Shown one piece after another: positions 1 to 7,638 of a stretch of DNA of 64,000 nucleotides. The stretch covers positions 1,178,001-1,242,000 of the forward strand of contig NZ_AP022596.1 of NCBI RefSeq assembly GCF_010731895.1, in the 5' to 3' direction. Position 1 is the first letter of the stretch, and the number at the start of each line of letters is the position of its first letter. Both the position numbers and the translations under genes were made by a program. Origin of the DNA: Mycolicibacterium helvum. GTDB lineage: Bacteria; Actinomycetota; Actinomycetes; Mycobacteriales; Mycobacteriaceae. The notes beneath the pieces were generated by a model. That model searched no databases, was not told the origin of the DNA, and saw nothing but the letters and a program-made list of their open reading frames with translations.

Positions 1-531
1 GACGCCGCAGTGGAGGCGATCGTGCTAGGCGACGTCATGCCAGAGGGTGGCCCTGAGATCTCACGACTTCGCTTGCACGGCCTGAAGAACCTGACCGGTC
101 GGAGGTTCGTCGAAGGGCAGCAGAACGTGGCGGCTTGGGTGGGTGAGCTCGGCCGCCACCGCTTGGCGGACGCCATGCTTGCCACCACCTTCGTCGATAT
201 CGCCGAACCCTTGATGACGGTGGCAGCAGAACTTGGCATCGCGGCCGAGGATGTCGTTGACAAGGCCAATGTCATCATTGACGCCATCCCGTCGCGGTGG
301 GTGGAGATGAAGCTCAGACACCTACGTCAGGCCAATCCTCAAAAGGCTTGGGAGGGTAACGATCTCAACGATATGATCGCCCTGTCGGTTGCGGTGCCCT
401 ATTGCGATGTTGTGGTGACCGAGAAGTCCTGGGCTTCGCTCATCCGAACGGCGAAGGTCGGCGACCGCTACGATACGTTGGTCACCCCGCGACTGCTGGA
501 TGTGGTTGATCGATTGACCGTCGACTCCTGA
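1..531 (+). CDS. PIN-like domain protein, 5' end outside window
   Basis: The reading frame is open from the first base and a GTG at 10 is only a possible internal start, so this is probably the C-terminal part of a longer protein. The last third carries a PIN-like pattern: an Asn-Asp-Leu-Asn-Asp cluster followed by a hydrophobic strand ending in VVVTEKSW, which resembles the acidic metal-binding and strand arrangement of PIN nucleases. No antitoxin gene is visible downstream, and the upstream neighbour is outside the window. The nuclease role is inferred from this C-terminal pattern only. The protein may be a stand-alone PIN-like enzyme rather than a toxin. Confidence 0.55.
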   Translation, partial: DAAVEAIVLGDVMPEGGPEISRLRLHGLKNLTGRRFVEGQQNVAAWVGELGRHRLADAMLATTFVDIAEPLMTVAAELGIAAEDVVDKANVIIDAIPSRWVEMKLRHLRQANPQKAWEGNDLNDMIALSVAVPYCDVVVTEKSWASLIRTAKVGDRYDTLVTPRLLDVVDRLTVDS

Positions 532-580
532 CCGCTAGCTACGGCGAGCACTGCTGTTGAGGTGTAGCTCGAAGATTCGT

Positions 581-802
581 CTACGGATAGAACAGTTCCA
601 CCGACGGTCGATCGCTGGGTACGGTGTTCAACAGTTCGCGGGCGAAGTCGATGATCCGGGTCAGCCCACATGAGGTGGCGGCTTCGATGGCGTTGTGGAG
701 GTAGGCGTCGGCGTGGACTGGATCGGAGTCCCATTGGCCGCTCAGCGCTGTTGCTAGGGCGGCGTGAACCGGGAAACTGCTGCTGCGCCGAGCAGCATCA
801 AA
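581..802 (-). pseudogene. Possible C-terminal remnant of an unidentified gene
   Basis: A minus-strand frame of about 73 codons has ordinary protein-like composition (PVHAALATALSG through PSDRPSVELFYP) and ends in a stop near 581. Upstream of it the frame runs into inverted repeats resembling an insertion-sequence end at 849-914, where the translation becomes repeat-like (MADSARKWRTMADP). This looks like a gene tail cut off by an insertion or deletion. I cannot assign a family, and the frame could be open by chance in GC-rich DNA. Confidence 0.25.
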
Positions 803-848
803 CGCGCTTGAAAGCCGGCTTCGGATCGCTAGCGAGGCTATGCAAAAT

Positions 849-914
849 CCGCTCGAAAATGGCGGATCCGCCATCGTCCGCCATTTTCGAGCGGAATCCG
901 CCATCTTTGAGCGG
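849..914. repeat. Inverted/tandem repeat cluster resembling an IS21-family end
   Basis: Bases 849-866 and 877-894 form a perfect 18-bp inverted repeat (arm TCCGCCATTTTCGAGCGG) with a 10-bp spacer. A third imperfect copy lies at 897-914 in the same orientation as the second, and a partial TCCGCCAT copy sits inside the spacer. Multiple short copies of one motif at an end are typical of IS21-family transposase binding sites. No istA or istB gene is present, so this would be a solo end or a deletion scar. It could also act as a hairpin. Confidence 0.45.
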
Positions 915-1038
915 AACCTACAGCCGCGACGATTTCCTGCCAGTCTCCACACAGTTCCTGCCAGTGGAATTAAATCCCTGACCTCCGGGTTTACTCCCTT
1001 GTAACTGGAAGAACGAGCAAGAAGAGAAGGCAGTGCAC

Positions 1039-1224
1039 ATGACCAAGTTCGCAGTCGCGACCCTGCTGGGGTCCGCGATGAGCGCGGTCGTCATCGGCTT
1101 GGCCGCTCCCGCGGCCGCGGCCCCTAGCGGGTCCGGTGACACCCGCCACACCACATTCGACTCGCTGGGATACACGGTGGGCAGCAACAAGCTCGGCACC
1201 ATCGACGCAGTCCAGCGCGACTAG
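1039..1224 (+). CDS. Small secreted peptide, probably shortened
   Basis: This is a 61-residue protein with a clear Sec signal peptide: Lys near the start, hydrophobic residues about 5-23, and an AAAA cleavage region near 24. The mature part is only about 35 residues. I chose the ATG at 1039 because AGAAGG lies just upstream at a good distance; the GTG at 1033 would sit too close to it. The mature sequence contains LGYTVGSNKLGT, which resembles QGYTVNIDRIGT in the 104-residue secreted protein at 26034, but it stops before the Cys-containing C-terminal half. It is followed by a strong terminator hairpin, so it is its own transcription unit. Function unknown. Confidence 0.6.
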   Translation: MTKFAVATLLGSAMSAVVIGLAAPAAAAPSGSGDTRHTTFDSLGYTVGSNKLGTIDAVQRD

Positions 1225-1254
1225 CCGGTGCGCGACGACGCGCACCGACGACGG

Positions 1255-1280
1255 AAGGGCACCCCGCAAGGGGTGCCCTT
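1255..1280 (+). terminator. Rho-independent-type terminator hairpin
   Basis: The sequence has a perfect 11-bp stem (AAGGGCACCCC paired with GGGGTGCCCTT) closed by a GCAA loop. It lies 30 bp after the stop of the small secreted peptide and before the patatin start at 1318. There is no long T-run, as is usual in mycobacteria. Confidence 0.75.
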
Positions 1281-1317
1281 CCTCGTCTCATCTTGTCCGG
1301 GTGAGCACAATGGAGCC

Positions 1318-2334
1318 ATGGCCGACCAATCCCCTTTCGGGCGAGTCGCGCTTGCCCTGGGCAGCGGCGGTGCGCGGGGGTATGCGCACATCGGCGTGAT
1401 CGACGAACTTCAAAGCCGCGGATACGAAGTCGTCGGTATCGCCGGCTCGTCGATGGGGGCATTGGTCGGCGGCCTGCACGCCGCGGGATCGCTCGACGAA
1501 TTCTCGGACTGGGCCAAGACTTTGACGCAGCGGGCCGTGCTGCGCCTGCTCGACCCGTCGATCAGTGCCGCTGGCGTCCTGCGCGCCGAGAAGATCCTCG
1601 ACGCGGTGCGCGACATCCTCGGCGAGGCCACCATCGAAAGCCTGCCAATCCCCTACACCGCGGTCGCCACCGACCTGATCGCAGGCAAATCGGTGTGGTT
1701 GCAGCGTGGACCGGTCGACGCCGCGATCCGCGCTTCGATCGCGATCCCGGGCATCATCGCCCCGCATGTGCTCGACGGTCGGCTGCTTGCCGACGGCGGG
1801 ATCCTCGATCCGCTACCGATGGCGCCGATCGCTGCGGTCAAGGCAGATCTGACCATCGCGGTCAGCCTGTCCGGCCCCGCTTCAAACGACAGCGAGGACG
1901 CCCCGCCCGATCCTGAGGCCCGCGCCAGCACCGAGTGGCTCGGCCGGCTGCTGCGCAGTACGTCAGGACTGTTGGACACCAACGCCGCACGCTCCATCTT
2001 GGACACTCCCGCGGCCCGGTCGATGCTGAGCCGGTTCGGCACCGGGTCAGATTCCGAGGATGTCGTCGAGGACCCAGACGCCCCGATCCCCAGGCTCGGC
2101 AGTTTCGCGGTGATGAACCGCACAATCGACATCGCGCAGGCCGCCCTGGCCCGCCATCAGATGGCGGCCTATCCGCCCGATCTGCTCATCGAAGTGCCCC
2201 GAACGGCTTGCCGCAGCTTGGAATTCCACCGCGCCGCCGAGGTTATCGATCTCGGCCGTGAGCTTGCCGCCAAAGCGCTGGACGGCTACCGCAACACCGG
2301 ACCGGAGATCATCATCACGCCAGAAACTCCGTGA
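1318..2334 (+). CDS. Patatin-like phospholipase / esterase
   Basis: This 338-residue cytosolic hydrolase belongs to the patatin (RssA-like) family, which hydrolyses acyl esters of lipids with a Ser-Asp dyad. The oxyanion loop GSGGARG is at residues 15-21, the nucleophile elbow GSSMG at 43-47 (Ser45), and the Asp-Gly-Gly of the dyad at 159-161. The frame is open further upstream, but that stretch contains the terminator hairpin at 1255-1280, so the ATG at 1318 is preferred. A 90-residue C-terminal region rich in Ser, Asp and Arg is less conserved. The gene converges on a second patatin gene (2315-3166) and the two 3' ends overlap by 20 bp. Substrate unknown. Confidence 0.9.
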   Translation: MADQSPFGRVALALGSGGARGYAHIGVIDELQSRGYEVVGIAGSSMGALVGGLHAAGSLDEFSDWAKTLTQRAVLRLLDPSISAAGVLRAEKILDAVRDILGEATIESLPIPYTAVATDLIAGKSVWLQRGPVDAAIRASIAIPGIIAPHVLDGRLLADGGILDPLPMAPIAAVKADLTIAVSLSGPASNDSEDAPPDPEARASTEWLGRLLRSTSGLLDTNAARSILDTPAARSMLSRFGTGSDSEDVVEDPDAPIPRLGSFAVMNRTIDIAQAALARHQMAAYPPDLLIEVPRTACRSLEFHRAAEVIDLGRELAAKALDGYRNTGPEIIITPETP

Positions 2335-3166
2335 CTGCCGCGGCCACCCGGCGGCCTTGTTCGCGTCCGGCCAGCGCCGACGGGGTCCGGCAACGGGGGT
2401 CGAGCAGGTTGGGGCCGAAGGCCGCCAGCGACTCATCATCGGCGAAGACGGCGAACGTTCGCGCGCTGAAGGCCGCGATCTCGGCCGCGGTTCCGCTGCT
2501 GAACGGCGACGGCGTGGATTCACTCGCGGGCACCAGGACCACCGCCGTCGCGCAGTCGGCGGCCGCGGCGGTATGCACCGAACTGCTGACGCCGCCGTCC
2601 ATGTAACGCCGGCCGCCGATGGTCACCGGTGGCCAGGTGCCGGGCACCGCGCAGCTGGCCGCCACCGCGTCGACCAGTTCCACCCCGGACGACGAATCGA
2701 AGACCGCCAGGTCCCCGGTCGCGGTGTCGATCGCCGTGATCCGCAGATCTTGTGCGGGCCAATTGTGCGCGGGCAGCCGCGCTTCGATGACTTTCCGCCG
2801 GACCGACTCGGGGACGGTCGGTGCGTTCAGGGCGACGGTTCCGATGCGTTGCAATTTCTCTCGGAGATCGCCGGGTTGCGCGACCGCCGAGAGGAACAGC
2901 GCGGTGATCGCATCGAAATCGGCGCCGGAATCGATCTCCGACGAGATGTCGCCGGTCTGGCGTTCGAAAAGCTCCGGCAAGGACAACGGGCTGCTGATCT
3001 GCGCGGCGACGGTGGAGCCGGCGGACGTGCCGACCAGGACATCGGAGTCCAGCAGCGCTCGCGCGGTATCCGGGGCTTCGTCGGCGATTCCGCGCAGGAT
3101 GCCGGTTTCCCAGCCGATGCCGGCAAGTCCGCCGCCGGCCAGGATCAGGGCTCGTTTCAACGTCAC
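2315..3166 (-). CDS. Patatin-like phospholipase, second paralogue
   Basis: This 283-residue patatin-family lipid acyl hydrolase has the loop GGGLAG at residues 11-16, the nucleophile elbow GTSAG at 46-50 (Ser48), and the dyad Asp-Gly-Gly at 190-192. No signal peptide is seen. Its ATG overlaps the stop of the upstream ankyrin-repeat gene by four bases, so the two are translationally coupled and the ankyrin protein may be a partner or regulator. It is clearly diverged from the patatin at 1318: it has a different oxyanion loop and is shorter. The 3' end overlaps that gene convergently. Confidence 0.9.
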   Translation of the reverse strand: MTLKRALILAGGGLAGIGWETGILRGIADEAPDTARALLDSDVLVGTSAGSTVAAQISSPLSLPELFERQTGDISSEIDSGADFDAITALFLSAVAQPGDLREKLQRIGTVALNAPTVPESVRRKVIEARLPAHNWPAQDLRITAIDTATGDLAVFDSSSGVELVDAVAASCAVPGTWPPVTIGGRRYMDGGVSSSVHTAAAADCATAVVLVPASESTPSPFSSGTAAEIAAFSARTFAVFADDESLAAFGPNLLDPRCRTPSALAGREQGRRVAAAVTEFLA

Positions 3167-4392
3167 AGCGTCCGAGTCTGCCAGTTGTCCAGGTACGCAG
3201 CCGCCTCGGTCTGGTAGGCGTGCTGTGCCCAGCCCATTGGCGTCGTCCCGTAACGATGATCGACGAGATCGGGGTCGACACCCGCATCGAGAAGCCGGCG
3301 GATCAGGGCCAGATCACCACTCCAGGCCGCGTGGTGCAGCGGTGTGGCGCCGCCGTCGTCACGGCTGTTCGGGTCGTCGGGAAATGACGGCTCGACCAGT
3401 TCGGCTGCGGAGACATCGATCCCGTGCCGGGCCAACAACGCCAGCCGGCCGGCGAAGCCGTGTTCGGCTGCCCAGCCGATTTGTCGCTGCCACATCTGCT
3501 CACGGGTTTCCATCGCCTCGCCGAGACGACGTTCCCACGGGCTCGGGCCGGCGTCGGCCAAGCCGTATTCGAACAGCAGCCCCAGGTGCGAGTCGTCGGC
3601 GCGGAACATGCGGTTGTAGAGCGCCTGCTGGTCGACGGGGTGTGCCCCGCGCTGCAACAGCAGCTCAGCCAGGGCCGGCGCGAACCGGTGGCGCGGTTGA
3701 CGGCCCGGTCCCTGCTCTCCTTCGCCGAATACCCCGGTGAGCGCTGTGAACGGTGTCGCCATGGCCCGCCACAAGTAACCGGAGTTCGGGTCGGCGCCGG
3801 CGTCCAGTAGCAGGGTGGCGGCTGCGAGTACGTCATCTTCGTTGCGCGGCAAGGAGACCCGCGAGTAACACAGGTACAGCAGCGGAACCCAGCCGAACGG
3901 TCCGCCGGCTGTGGTGGCCAGATCGGATTGCGTCTCGAGGTGAAGGCTCAGCGTCACCGGGTCGGCTGCCGATGCGGCAGCCCACACATGATGTTGCGGC
4001 ACATCGGGATTCGCCTCCAGGAGTGCGGCGGCCGCCCGCCAGCGCGGCGGGGCGTCACTGTGGTCGTAGCGCAACGACGACAACGAGCAGAACTGATCGG
4101 CCACGCCCAAGACGTCCTCGTTGATGGCGCCGGGATCCACGGCGAGCTCGTCGGCGATCCCCAGATAGCCAACAAGCGCTGGCCAGCCACTGAATCCGTA
4201 ACTGCGGGCCAGGGCGAGCTGGGCGTCATGTAGTCGGAAGCGCTCCGAGCCCAGGGCGATGTCGGGGCGCGGGTGGTGACGGCGGATGCTCTCGACTGCG
4301 TCGCGGTCATTGGATACGACAGATCGTTGCAGGGTGCGGGCATCCGCGCGCAGCCGCTCAAGTGACGGATTGTCGGGCAGGGCGCTGGCCAT
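3163..4392 (-). CDS. Ankyrin-repeat protein
   Basis: This 409-residue soluble protein has clear ankyrin repeats in its C-terminal part. One reads DGGATPLHHAAWSGDLALIRRLLDAG, with the hallmark TPLHHAA and LL-x-AG pattern, and it is followed by a second turn with GTTPMGWA. A middle repeat includes LLLDAGADPNSG. The N-terminal 100 residues are helical and unassigned, with a segment RSYGFSGWPALVGYL common to this bacterial ankyrin group. The ATG at 4392 is preceded by a strong GAGGAGG site. It is the first gene of a two-gene unit with the patatin at 2315, so it probably binds or controls that enzyme, although this is inference from coupling only. Confidence 0.85.
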   Translation of the reverse strand: MASALPDNPSLERLRADARTLQRSVVSNDRDAVESIRRHHPRPDIALGSERFRLHDAQLALARSYGFSGWPALVGYLGIADELAVDPGAINEDVLGVADQFCSLSSLRYDHSDAPPRWRAAAALLEANPDVPQHHVWAAASAADPVTLSLHLETQSDLATTAGGPFGWVPLLYLCYSRVSLPRNEDDVLAAATLLLDAGADPNSGYLWRAMATPFTALTGVFGEGEQGPGRQPRHRFAPALAELLLQRGAHPVDQQALYNRMFRADDSHLGLLFEYGLADAGPSPWERRLGEAMETREQMWQRQIGWAAEHGFAGRLALLARHGIDVSAAELVEPSFPDDPNSRDDGGATPLHHAAWSGDLALIRRLLDAGVDPDLVDHRYGTTPMGWAQHAYQTEAAAYLDNWQTRTL

Positions 4393-4547
4393 GACGGCCT
4401 CCTCTCAGTTGCCCTGCGTCCGCGAGGCCGGGCCGAGAAGGAGGTCGGTCAGGAATCAGTGGTCAAGAGCAGGGAGGCTGAGCCTCTTCGAGCGGACGTC
4501 GGGCGATCCTGCGCGCCCGCCCCGGACGCTACCAGTCCCAGCATCGT

Positions 4548-5696
4548 TCAGCGAGACCCGGTGTAGGCCCGGGCAACCCGGGTGACGAACTGATAGACGC
4601 CGTCCTCATCGGGAGCCAGCGGCCCCGGGCGGGCGTGCGGGGAACTCAAGCCGCGTTGCACCGATTCGCATGCCGTCCAGTCCTGCCGGTTGGTCAGATC
4701 CCAGAAGTCCACGGCGTAGGACGGATCGAAATCGGGTTTGTCGAGGGCCTCTTTCGGGAACGCCCAGGCGCATTCCACGTGGGTGCGGTCGACGCCCAAC
4801 GGCGTCATGAGGTGCGTCATCACGTAATCGGGGTGCAGGCTCACCAGCAGGTTGGGGAATCCCACCAGATACATCACGGTGCGAAGTTCCTGTTCGGACA
4901 GGCCTTTGATAGCCACGCCACCGCTGCGCCCGCTCAGCGACATGGTCTCGGCCTCGTCGATCATGCTCATCCAACCGCCGATCCAGTCGCCTGGCAGGTC
5001 GAGGTTCTCGCCGCTGGTGGGTGGGCTGATCTTGGAGAGTTCGGGGTGGATGGTCGAGCAGTGGTAGCACTCCTGGTAGTTCTCGACGATCACCTTCCAG
5101 TTGGTCTCCAGCTCGTAGGAGTGCCGCGCGACGACGGTCAGGTCCTCCGGGCGGTAGGGACCGATGATGTCTTCCATTCCGGCGACGTGCAGGTCGAAAT
5201 CGACGTCGCTGCCGCTGGGGTCGACGAACAGGTAGCCGTGCCAGTCCACCAGTCGCAGTTCGGCGAGGCCGAATTGTCCGGAGTCGAAGGCGTCGGCGGC
5301 ATCGAAGCCGGGCGCTTTGCGCAGTTCGCCGTTGAGCTTGTAGGACCACGAGTGGTACGGGCAGACGATGCCCCGCCGCTTGGCGGTGGCACCGCAGGTC
5401 AGCATCTCGTGGCCGCGGTGGCGGCAGACGTTGGCGAAGGCGCGCACCTGATTGTCTTCGCCGCGCACCAGAAGGATTCCGTTTGCGCCCGCGCCGACGG
5501 CCTTCTGCGCGCCGGCCCCGTCTAGGTCGCTGGCGTGGCCCACGCAGTGCCAGCCGGCGAAGATGTTGCGCTTCTCCCACTCGAATACTGCCGGGTCGAC
5601 ATAGGCCTCCCGCGGCAGCATTCGGGACTGTCCGAACGGCGCGAGGGAGGCGGCGAGGTCGTCGGCAGGCACCGGCGCCGGAGTCTGTTTGAACAT
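4548..5696 (-). CDS. Rieske non-heme iron oxygenase, alpha subunit
   Basis: This 382-residue terminal oxygenase has a Rieske [2Fe-2S] site, Cys91-x-His93 and Cys112-xx-His115, followed by the mononuclear iron motif NWKVIVENYQECYHC with His212 and His217. The end (QDWTACESVQRGLSSPHARPG) resembles the glycine-betaine/stachydrine demethylase branch rather than classic aromatic dioxygenases, so oxidation of a methylated or quaternary amine is plausible. No reductase or ferredoxin gene is adjacent. It lies 49 bp downstream of the polyamine-type permease genes on the same strand and probably shares their role. There is no Shine-Dalgarno before the ATG; instead a near-perfect palindrome sits at 5698-5717, which suggests a separate, perhaps leaderless, controlled promoter. 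Confidence 0.88.
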   Translation of the reverse strand: MFKQTPAPVPADDLAASLAPFGQSRMLPREAYVDPAVFEWEKRNIFAGWHCVGHASDLDGAGAQKAVGAGANGILLVRGEDNQVRAFANVCRHRGHEMLTCGATAKRRGIVCPYHSWSYKLNGELRKAPGFDAADAFDSGQFGLAELRLVDWHGYLFVDPSGSDVDFDLHVAGMEDIIGPYRPEDLTVVARHSYELETNWKVIVENYQECYHCSTIHPELSKISPPTSGENLDLPGDWIGGWMSMIDEAETMSLSGRSGGVAIKGLSEQELRTVMYLVGFPNLLVSLHPDYVMTHLMTPLGVDRTHVECAWAFPKEALDKPDFDPSYAVDFWDLTNRQDWTACESVQRGLSSPHARPGPLAPDEDGVYQFVTRVARAYTGSR

Positions 5697-5697
5697 A

Positions 5698-5717
5698 CAG
5701 TCAGACTAGTCTGGCTG
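5698..5717. promoter_or_regulatory. Palindromic operator-like site at the Rieske oxygenase start
   Basis: A perfect 12-bp palindrome, CAGACTAGTCTG, is extended to 20 bp with one mismatched pair. It starts one base upstream of the ATG of the Rieske oxygenase gene. It differs from the GACTGA-N4-TCAGTC operator found elsewhere in this island, so a second regulator may act here. Confidence 0.45.
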
Positions 5718-5745
5718 GTGTCACAGGTCCAGAGATCATCGCAGC

Positions 5746-6624
5746 TCAGGCCTCACCGGCGAATGCGGCGATCCCGCCGCGCGTTGCGTCATCGCCACGA
5801 GTCATCCGGCGATACACCAGATATCCGACGGTCACCGCGACCAAAGCCGCCAACAAAAGCAGAGTGGCAAGCGCATTGAGCGCCGGGGTCGGCGCGGCGC
5901 GCGCGGTGTTGTAGATCTTCACCGAGACCGGTTCGGTCGAGGAATTGCCGGACAGGTAGCGCACCAGAACGAAGTCGTCGATCACGTCGGCGAACACCAG
6001 CACCGTGCTGGCGAAGATCGCCGGGAACAACATCGGCACCGTCACCCGTCGCAGCGCTTCCATCGGCGAGGCGCCCAAATCCATTGCGGCTTCTTCATAG
6101 TGGCTGCCGATCGTGGCGAGCCTGGCGCGCACGAGCACGGCCGGGTAGGCGATCTGGAAAGTGACCAGACCGATCACCTGAGCGGAAGTGCCGAGCCCGA
6201 TCGGGAGCGCCAGCGAAGTCATCACGAAAAGCAGTGCGACGGCCAGCAGCACCTCAGGAACCACGAACGACACCAGCATCAGCAGGTTGGCGCCGGCGGG
6301 CAGCCGCCCCCGCCAGCGGTCGATGCCGATGGCGAACAGCACGCCCAGCGGCACAGTGATCAGCGTGGTGATCACACCGAGCTTGAGCGTCTGCAGCAGG
6401 GCGGTGTGCAGCGAGGCGTCGTGCCATACCGATCTGGTTGCGTCGCCCCAGTACCAGCGAAAGGAGAAGCCCTGCCAATTGGTCCGCGACCTGCCATCGT
6501 TGAACGAGAACATCACCGCGATCAGCACAGGCAACAGCGACCACACCAGATAGCCGGCGGTGACGGCCATCAGGATCCGCGGCGGCCGCCACGGGTCTTT
6601 CCACCAGGAGATGGGACCTCTCAT
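5746..6624 (-). CDS. Polyamine-type ABC transporter permease (PotC-like)
   Basis: This inner-membrane permease has about six transmembrane segments and the binding-protein-dependent transport loop that contacts the ATPase (YEEAAMDLGASPMEALRRVTVPM). It forms the importer core with the permease at 6686, the binding lipoprotein at 7639 and the ATPase at 10420. The frame is open to 6702, overlapping the preceding gene, but the ATG at 6624 has GAGGGGG just upstream and gives a normal PotC-like N-terminus; the ATG at 6654 is an alternative. Substrate specificity cannot be read from permeases. Genes around it suggest an amine-containing compound. Confidence 0.87.
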   Translation of the reverse strand: MRGPISWWKDPWRPPRILMAVTAGYLVWSLLPVLIAVMFSFNDGRSRTNWQGFSFRWYWGDATRSVWHDASLHTALLQTLKLGVITTLITVPLGVLFAIGIDRWRGRLPAGANLLMLVSFVVPEVLLAVALLFVMTSLALPIGLGTSAQVIGLVTFQIAYPAVLVRARLATIGSHYEEAAMDLGASPMEALRRVTVPMLFPAIFASTVLVFADVIDDFVLVRYLSGNSSTEPVSVKIYNTARAAPTPALNALATLLLLAALVAVTVGYLVYRRMTRGDDATRGGIAAFAGEA

Positions 6625-6685
6625 GCCGCCCCCTCGCAGGCTCGGTCGCGACATGTCCGCCCATGATTCGCTCCGCAAGCGTCGC

Positions 6686-7633
6686 TCATGTGGATACCTC
6701 ATCGCGGGCGGTGACCCGCACGTAGTAGAACATCGGCACCACGGTGACGATCAGCACGAGCATCACGAACGCTCCGGCCTGACCGGTCTGCCCCGGGGCT
6801 TGCACGCTGTCGTTGATCAGGTTGCCGACCATCGCCGTCTTCGGTGAGGCCGACAGCATGTCGGAGGTGAAGTAGTCACCGAGCATGGGCAGACAGGTCA
6901 GCAGGACCGCGGCCAGGATCGTGGGCCGGCACATCGGCAGTGTCACCCGCCAGAACGATTCGAGCCGGTTCGCCCCCAGATCGCGGGCGGCCTCCAGTGT
7001 CGACTGCGGCAGCCGGTCGAGGCCGGCGTACAGCGGCAGAATCATGTACGGCACGTAGCCGTAGACCAGGCCCAGCACCACCACCACCGGCTGACCGGTC
7101 AGCCAGTGCACGTTCACGTGGAAGACTCCGCCGAGGCTGAACAGCCGATTGACCATGCCGTCGTCCTGAAGCAGGTTGACCCAAGCCAGCATTCGCATCA
7201 TGTAGCTGATCCAGAACGGTGCGATCAAAGCGGCAAGCAACACACCGGCCCACCGGCCCGACAGCCGAGCCGTGTAGTAGGCCACCGGGAAGGCGATCAG
7301 TAGGCACAACACGCTGGCCAGCACCACGTAGACCGCGGTGCGCAACAGCGCGGGCCCGAACACCCCGTTTTCGCCGACGATATGAGTCAGGACGTAGGTG
7401 AACTGAGAAGGATCCCACTCCAACGGGTTCCACACCGGAATCGGTGTCCGGAACAGTGGATCGACCTGGCCGAAGACGATGGCCAGCACGACGTAGAGCG
7501 GCGCCAGGAAGAACACCGCGAGCCAGACGACGCCGGGCATCGCGAGCAGGGGCCACAGCCCGTTGGTGCGCGTCCGCTTCAACGGCGACGCGACTGGGGC
7601 CGGAGTGGGGTCAGCGACCTCAGCGAGGGTCAC
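6686..7633 (-). CDS. Polyamine-type ABC transporter permease (PotB-like)
   Basis: This 315-residue membrane permease has a cytosolic N-terminus of about 30 residues, six hydrophobic segments and the ATPase-contact loop LEAARDLGANRLESFWRVTLPM. The GTG start at 7633 lies five bases after the stop of the binding-protein gene, so the order binding protein, PotB-like, PotC-like is a tight operon. It would pair with the PotC-like permease as a heterodimeric channel for spermidine/putrescine-class substrates. The cognate ATPase is not in this operon but is encoded on the opposite strand at 10420. Confidence 0.88.
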   Translation of the reverse strand: MTLAEVADPTPAPVASPLKRTRTNGLWPLLAMPGVVWLAVFFLAPLYVVLAIVFGQVDPLFRTPIPVWNPLEWDPSQFTYVLTHIVGENGVFGPALLRTAVYVVLASVLCLLIAFPVAYYTARLSGRWAGVLLAALIAPFWISYMMRMLAWVNLLQDDGMVNRLFSLGGVFHVNVHWLTGQPVVVVLGLVYGYVPYMILPLYAGLDRLPQSTLEAARDLGANRLESFWRVTLPMCRPTILAAVLLTCLPMLGDYFTSDMLSASPKTAMVGNLINDSVQAPGQTGQAGAFVMLVLIVTVVPMFYYVRVTARDEVST

Positions 7634-7638
7634 CTGGG

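Noticed and set aside
4635..5525. 296-codon plus-strand frame opposite the Rieske oxygenase gene
   Set aside because: The Rieske motifs on the minus strand are decisive. The opposite frame has shadow-like composition.
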